NCBI GenBank assembly: GCA_016793685.1
Contig: JAEULX010000196.1
Span: 1 to 9,251 of the forward strand
DNA: 9,251 nucleotides
Direction: 5' to 3'
Origin: Bradyrhizobiaceae bacterium
Lineage (GTDB): Bacteria; Pseudomonadota; Alphaproteobacteria; Rhizobiales; Xanthobacteraceae
Shown here: in pieces, positions 6,882 through 9,251 of the stretch
Position numbering within the stretch: the stretch's first letter is position 1
Layout of the letters: each line of letters opens with the position of its first letter
Made by a program: the position numbers and the translations under genes
Notes under the pieces: model-generated
Seen by the model: only the letters and a program-made list of their open reading frames with translations
Told to the model about the DNA's origin: nothing
Databases searched by the model: none

Positions 6882-7040
6882 TTAAAACGGAGCCTGAAAG
6901 CAAAGCCGCCGCCGGTTTCGACGGGGACATGCTGGGGATGCAATTTGGCGGTGTTGCGGCCGCGGCGCCCCGCGGCCCGCCCCGCGAAACGCGATTTTCG
7001 ACCCCTGCGACAGGCCGTCGCTGCGGTGCAAACACGCCAT
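6882..7040 (-). CDS. Candidate small ORF, 52 aa, behind a perfect AGGAGG
   Basis: The ATG at 7038-7040 is preceded by AGGAGG (7048-7053 on the minus strand) with 7-nt spacing, the best Shine-Dalgarno in the window. The frame runs 52 codons, from MACLHRSDGL to CFQAPF and a TAA at 6882-6884, ending about 42 nt upstream of the carboxypeptidase ATG. The product is Arg-rich with three Cys, has no domain I recognise, and its third-position GC is less biased than in the neighbouring genes. Its middle overlaps the 8-bp hairpin at 6958-6977. It could be a leader peptide, a real small protein, or a chance ORF in a leader. Treat as a candidate only. Confidence 0.25.
   Translation of the reverse strand: MACLHRSDGLSQGSKIAFRGAGRGAPRPQHRQIASPACPRRNRRRLCFQAPF
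6958..6977. other. Strong 8-bp GC hairpin between divergent genes
   Basis: GGCCGCGG at 6958-6965 and CCGCGGCC at 6970-6977 are perfect reverse complements around a 4-nt loop. There is no T-run on either side, so it is not an intrinsic terminator. On the minus strand it would lie in the carboxypeptidase leader transcript. It may be structural or simply arise from GC-rich sequence. Confidence 0.5.
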
Positions 7041-7067
7041 TTCCGGCCCTCCTAATCACGTTCTCTC

Positions 7068-7081
7068 ATGACTTAGATCAA
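7068..7081. promoter_or_regulatory. FixK/FNR-like binding site candidate
   Basis: The 14-mer ATGACTTAGATCAA matches the CRP/FNR-type pattern TTGA(C/T)-N4-(A/G)TCAA at nine of ten specified positions, with one T-to-A change at the first base. FixK/FNR proteins use such boxes for oxygen-responsive control in alphaproteobacteria. It lies 103 nt upstream of the LysR ATG and about 230 nt from the carboxypeptidase ATG, in the most AT-rich part of the divergent region. Similarity is by eye; single matches to short dyads can be chance. Confidence 0.4.
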
Positions 7082-7097
7082 AATGTTCCGCGCAATT

Positions 7098-7114
7098 TTT
7101 GGCACGTTGGCAAA
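7098..7114. promoter_or_regulatory. LysR-type (T-N11-A) dyad candidate
   Basis: The 17-mer TTTGGCACGTTGGCAAA is an imperfect palindrome with six of eight base pairs matching. It contains a T-N11-A core with dyad symmetry, the generic LysR-type regulator recognition pattern. It lies about 70 nt upstream of the LysR gene ATG, where autoregulation and control of the divergent operon usually occur. Binding is inferred from position and symmetry only. Confidence 0.4.
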
Positions 7115-7184
7115 GTTTACTCATACGAGCGCGCGCGCCAGGTCGGCGAAAACGGCTAGCGGCGCGCAAGGGCGGACCCAGGGT

Positions 7185-8114
7185 ATGACTAATATCCCCA
7201 CCGAGCTTTTGCGCACATTGCTTGCGGTCGTGGACCTGCGCAGCTTCACCAAAGCCGCCCGAGCGCTCGGCGTGACCCAGCCTGCGGTAAGCGCCCAGAT
7301 CAAACGGCTGCAGTCCCTGCTCGGCTTCGACCTTTTCGACAAGAGCGCGCCCGGCGTCAGCGTAACCGAGAAAGGCAAGCGCATCGTCAGCGAAGCGCGC
7401 CGCCTGCTTGCGATCAACGATCAGATCGTCTCGCTTGCGCGCGCTCCCCGCGGGGTCCGTGTGCTGCGGTTCGGACTGCCGGGCGACTTCATCGGCATGC
7501 CGCTGTGGCAGAAGCTGGTCGCCTTCCGCAATCGCTGGCCCGATACGCGCCTGATCATGAAGACGGGCGACAGTCCCGCTCTCGTCGAGGAACTGCGCCA
7601 GGGCGATCTCGATGTCGTGGTGGCGATGTCGACCGCCAGACCGGAAGAAGCGGTCGCCCATCACTGGCGCGACGAGGTCGTGTGGATTCGCGCCGCATCC
7701 AGCACGCTCGATCCTGCGCGGCCGCTCCGGCTGGTCACGCGCGGCGATCATTGCATCTTTCACCAGCTCATGGTCGGCGCCCTCGAAGCCTCCGCCCGCG
7801 ACTACGAGATCGCCCTCACGTCGGCGCAGGTCGACGATCTGACCCAGGCGGTGGCCGCGGGGCTCGGGGTGACGGCGCTGCCGCGCGCCCTCTCGACCGG
7901 CGCGCTCGTCTGCGAGGATGACGCTCTGCCCAAGCTTGCGGACGTCGAATGCAGCGTCTGGGTGCGCAGCGACGACGCCGACGCCGGCGCCCATGGCGGG
8001 CTTGCCATGCTTCTCGCCGAGGCGCTCAGGCCTGCTCCGCAGATTCCGCTTGCGGCCCGCGCCGAGAAGGTCGGCGCCTTGCAGACAATCGGCCGGCGCG
8101 CTCCGGCGGCATAG
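7185..8114 (+). CDS. LysR-family transcriptional regulator
   Basis: A 309-residue LysR-type regulator. The winged helix-turn-helix occupies about residues 4-62, with the recognition region SFTKAARALGVTQPAVSAQIKR at 20-41 and the wing GFDLFDKS and VSVTEKGKR. A linker helix (about 65-88) leads to a two-lobed effector domain from about 92 on (RVLRFGLPGDF, GDLDVVVAMS, AAGLGVTALPR). Length is standard for the family. The ATG at 7185 places the HTH at the canonical distance from the N-terminus; a longer in-frame start at 7083 adds 34 atypical residues that would cover the putative operator, so I reject it. The Shine-Dalgarno is weak. Transcribed divergently from the carboxypeptidase operon, which suggests that operon and itself as targets, although no co-inducer can be inferred. 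It converges on the collagen-like gene. Confidence 0.95.
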   Translation: MTNIPTELLRTLLAVVDLRSFTKAARALGVTQPAVSAQIKRLQSLLGFDLFDKSAPGVSVTEKGKRIVSEARRLLAINDQIVSLARAPRGVRVLRFGLPGDFIGMPLWQKLVAFRNRWPDTRLIMKTGDSPALVEELRQGDLDVVVAMSTARPEEAVAHHWRDEVVWIRAASSTLDPARPLRLVTRGDHCIFHQLMVGALEASARDYEIALTSAQVDDLTQAVAAGLGVTALPRALSTGALVCEDDALPKLADVECSVWVRSDDADAGAHGGLAMLLAEALRPAPQIPLAARAEKVGALQTIGRRAPAA

Positions 8115-8157
8115 CACGACGGGCTACGCGCCGACCCGACGCAGGAAGCCGAGGGAA

Positions 8158-8201
8158 GCGGAAGCGCGCCTCGCACTAATGCGGAAGCGCGCCGCGCACT
8201 A
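8158..8201. repeat. Tandem 21-bp direct repeat (20/21 identity)
   Basis: Two copies, 8158-8178 and 8181-8201, are separated by two bases and differ only at position 14 (T versus G). Each begins GCGGAAGCGCGCC and ends CGCACTA. The second copy runs into the collagen-like gene and supplies its TAG stop (8199-8201, minus), so the duplication straddles the 3' end of the gene in a convergent intergenic gap. Copy 2 also contains a 4-bp GCGC stem. It probably arose by local slippage. Confidence 0.85.
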
Positions 8202-8558
8202 TTGAATCACGCAGATGAGCACGAGCTTGCCGGAGGGGCCCCGCTTCGGCGGCGTATAAATCACTGCCCGGTCGGATTCGATCGTGAATGTGCCCGCGGG
8301 GTTCAGCGCAAACGCATTGATGAGGCGCTCGTTCTGCTCGCAGTTCGCCGAGCACGCCGTCTGCTGGCATGTGAATTCCGCGAACCGGACTGCGCCGCCC
8401 CCGCCCGCCAGGCCGGCTGGCCCCGCTGGTCCGGGAGGCCCGGCCGGGCCCGCCGGTCCCGGAGGCCCGGCTTCGCCCTTCTCACCCTTGACCGCCTCCT
8501 GACCGCAACCCGCTGCCAGAAGCGACACCGCAGCCAGCGAAACAACAAGTTTGCGCAT
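8199..8558 (-). CDS. Collagen-like repeat lipoprotein, cysteine-containing
   Basis: A 119-residue exported protein. The N-terminus MRKLVVSLAAVSLLAAGC is a lipoprotein signal peptide, with the lipidated Cys at 18. Residues 25-54 form about ten Gly-X-Y triplets, eight of them collagen-like (GEK GEA GPP GPA GPA GPP GPA GPA), enough for a short triple helix. A C-terminal module of about 65 residues follows, with Cys at 64, 69, 73 and 116 that could form two disulfides in the periplasm. The ATG at 8556-8558 has AGGAG 9 nt upstream. Similar small collagen-like lipoproteins with a Cys-bearing C-terminus occur widely in Rhizobiales, but their role is unknown; trimeric surface or periplasmic assembly is an inference. 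It converges with LysR and appears monocistronic. The low-complexity GC repeat (about 8397-8486 on the plus strand) may vary in copy number. Confidence 0.9.
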   Translation of the reverse strand: MRKLVVSLAAVSLLAAGCGQEAVKGEKGEAGPPGPAGPAGPPGPAGPAGLAGGGGAVRFAEFTCQQTACSANCEQNERLINAFALNPAGTFTIESDRAVIYTPPKRGPSGKLVLICVIQ

Positions 8559-8810
8559 CAATCGCAACTCCTGCGCTCCCTTCACCACAACCTTTTCGCC
8601 ATCGTCCTTTTCCCGCTTCCGCTTGCGGCGGCTCCAACCGATTCGTCGGTAGCAGAAGATCACGCGAGGCGAAAGCGCGCCCGCGCGACTGCCCACACCC
8701 GTTCGGCAATCCCCTGCCCTCCGCAATCGTGGCCGGCGAGGCCAAAGCGCCGTGCGCCGCCGGCCTCGGCGGCGGCTCGACCACTGCGCCCGCGGCCGCC
8801 GAAGAGCGGC

Positions 8811-8936
8811 TCAACAAACACGTTCGAGATATTCGACGAGGTCGGGTTCGCGCCCGGCCAGGAGGCGCAGGCCGTTTGCTCCGCGACGAACCAACGCCGC
8901 GAGGCGGTGAGAGCCTTCCTTGCGATAACACTGCAC
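8811..8936 (-). CDS. Candidate small ORF, 41 aa
   Basis: A GTG at 8934-8936, preceded by AGGAG with 8-nt spacing, opens a 41-codon frame ending RLLAGREPDLVEYLERVC before a TGA. The C-terminal half looks protein-like (alternating hydrophobic and charged residues forming plausible helices), but third-position GC is only moderate compared with neighbouring genes. A 5-bp hairpin (8795-8799 with 8806-8810) follows the stop directly. It might be a small protein, the tail of a decayed gene, or chance. No family recognised. Confidence 0.25.
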   Translation of the reverse strand: MQCYRKEGSHRLAALVRRGANGLRLLAGREPDLVEYLERVC

Positions 8937-9049
8937 TGATCGCGCTCCTGCGAGGCGCCGGCGCAATTGTTATCCTGCAGAAGCAAACCCGCCGTGCCGG
9001 CGCAAAAGCGGAACTGGGCGGCGCGGAAGAACCGGAGTTGCCGTGAGAG

Positions 9050-9083
9050 ATGCCCTGTTGATTGATCCGCCGCTTTAGGGCAT
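9050..9083 (+). other. Stem-loop upstream of the FAH-family gene
   Basis: ATGCCCT at 9050-9056 and AGGGCAT at 9077-9083 are perfect 7-bp reverse complements around a 20-nt loop. The structure ends 46 nt before the ATG of the FAH-family gene. It could be an operator dyad or a leader hairpin; there is no sequence match to a known riboswitch that I recognise. Confidence 0.35.
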
Positions 9084-9129
9084 GCCGCTGGCGTTTCACA
9101 GGCCAGGGTAGCGCTTCCGAGAGCAGACC

Positions 9130-9251
9130 ATGAAATTCGCGACCTTCGTCGGGCATCGCAAGATGCCGCAACTTGGCATTGTCGACCTCGAGCACCGCGC
9201 CGTGCTTGGACTGGCGGCGGCGAGCGAAGAGGTGCATGGCCGCGCCAACGA
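9130..9251 (+). CDS. Fumarylacetoacetate hydrolase-family protein, N-terminal fragment
   Basis: The first 40 residues, MKFATFVGHRKMPQLGIVDL onward, run off the right edge. The pattern MKFATF, then a polar loop, then a G(I/L)VD strand and a second strand leading into LAAA, is the usual N-terminal beta-domain of FAH-family enzymes (acylpyruvase/isomerase-type C-C hydrolases in aromatic or sugar catabolism). The metal-binding catalytic domain lies outside the window, so the specific reaction cannot be called. The ATG at 9130 is preceded only by a weak purine stretch. It is transcribed away from the collagen-like gene and has no other visible partner. Confidence 0.65.
   Translation, partial: MKFATFVGHRKMPQLGIVDLEHRAVLGLAAASEEVHGRAN

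Larger units (their letters stand above)
6840..7184. other. Divergent intergenic control region
   Basis: This 345-nt region separates the minus-strand carboxypeptidase operon from the plus-strand LysR gene. From left to right it holds a short GC hairpin in the carboxypeptidase leader (6859-6873), a stronger 8-bp hairpin (6958-6977), a perfect AGGAGG serving a 52-codon minus-strand ORF, a FixK/FNR-like dyad (7068-7081) and a LysR-type dyad (7098-7114). Base composition is noticeably less GC-rich between about 7048 and 7130, where the promoters most likely lie. I could not identify unambiguous -35/-10 pairs for either direction. Confidence 0.6.
8559..9129. other. Long intergenic stretch without a confident gene
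   Basis: These 571 nt lie between the collagen-like gene and the FAH-family gene, which point away from each other, so promoters for both should be here. Open frames exist on both strands, for example plus 8729-9046 and minus 8660-8986, but their translations are Arg/Ala-rich without recognisable motifs. Visible structures are a 7-bp inverted repeat (GATAACA at 8924-8930 with TGTTATC at 8968-8974), a stem-loop at 9050-9083, and one small minus-strand ORF at 8811-8936. It could be regulatory DNA or the remains of an eroded gene. Confidence 0.6.

Noticed and set aside
7099..7115. Possible sigma54 promoter (TTGGCACG)
   Set aside because: The -24 element matches well, but the GC of the -12 element is not at the required distance.
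7083..7184. 34-residue N-terminal extension of the LysR protein
   Set aside because: It lacks a ribosome site, displaces the HTH from its normal position and overlaps the candidate operator.
7056..8117. 353-codon minus-strand open frame
   Set aside because: Antisense to the LysR gene, whose HTH and effector domains are clear.
8156..8624. Inverted 11-mer AAGCGGAAGCG flanking the collagen-like gene
   Set aside because: Too short and simple in GC-rich DNA to argue for a mobile element; no transposase or target duplication is seen.
8660..8986. 108-codon minus-strand open frame with TTG start
   Set aside because: Rare start, low-complexity C-terminal half, no motif. The overlapping 8811-8936 frame looks more protein-like, though still weak.
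8729..9046. 105-codon plus-strand open frame in the intergenic gap
   Set aside because: No good ribosome site, low-complexity Ala/Gly/Arg composition and no recognisable motif.

Overview
The window is GC-rich DNA that looks like an alphaproteobacterial chromosome, probably Hyphomicrobiales (Bradyrhizobium/Rhodopseudomonas/Xanthobacteraceae-like). This rests on a Bug-type tripartite tricarboxylate transporter (TTT) operon, the sequence style of the glycosyltransferase and the 67-residue protein, a collagen-like lipoprotein of a kind common in this order, and long open antisense frames typical of high-GC3 DNA. I see no rRNA, tRNA, CRISPR, insertion sequence, phage or plasmid gene.

Layout, left to right. 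Positions 1-186 (minus) hold the N-terminus of a GT4-type glycosyltransferase that runs off the left edge. Positions 401-3630 (minus) are a solute-uptake operon read tctC > tctB > tctA, followed by a 67-aa hypothetical protein. The stop/start junctions are a 4-nt overlap and a 7-nt gap, and a GC-rich hairpin abuts the last stop. Positions 3722-6839 (minus) are a second tightly packed operon: an S11 D-Ala-D-Ala carboxypeptidase with a long Ala/Lys/Pro tail, a CobW/COG0523 GTPase with a His-rich metal-binding loop (4-nt overlap), and a DUF924 protein (2-nt gap).

A 345-nt divergent intergenic region (6840-7184) separates this operon from a plus-strand LysR-type regulator (7185-8114). It carries a FixK/FNR-like box, a LysR-type dyad, a strong GC hairpin, and a 52-codon minus-strand ORF behind a perfect AGGAGG. 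The LysR gene converges on a collagen-like lipoprotein gene (8199-8558, minus). The 84-nt gap between them contains most of a near-perfect 21-bp tandem repeat whose second copy overlaps the lipoprotein stop codon. Positions 8559-9129 have no confident gene; one weak small ORF is noted. At 9130 the N-terminus of a fumarylacetoacetate hydrolase-family protein begins on the plus strand and runs off the right edge.

Functionally the window combines carboxylate-type uptake (TctCBA), envelope work (glycosyltransferase, carboxypeptidase, lipoprotein), metal handling (COG0523) and regulation (LysR). Nothing here amounts to a clear new defence or mobile system. The least explained parts are the carboxypeptidase-COG0523-DUF924 operon, the divergent control region, and the small ORFs and repeats near 8.1-9.1 kb.
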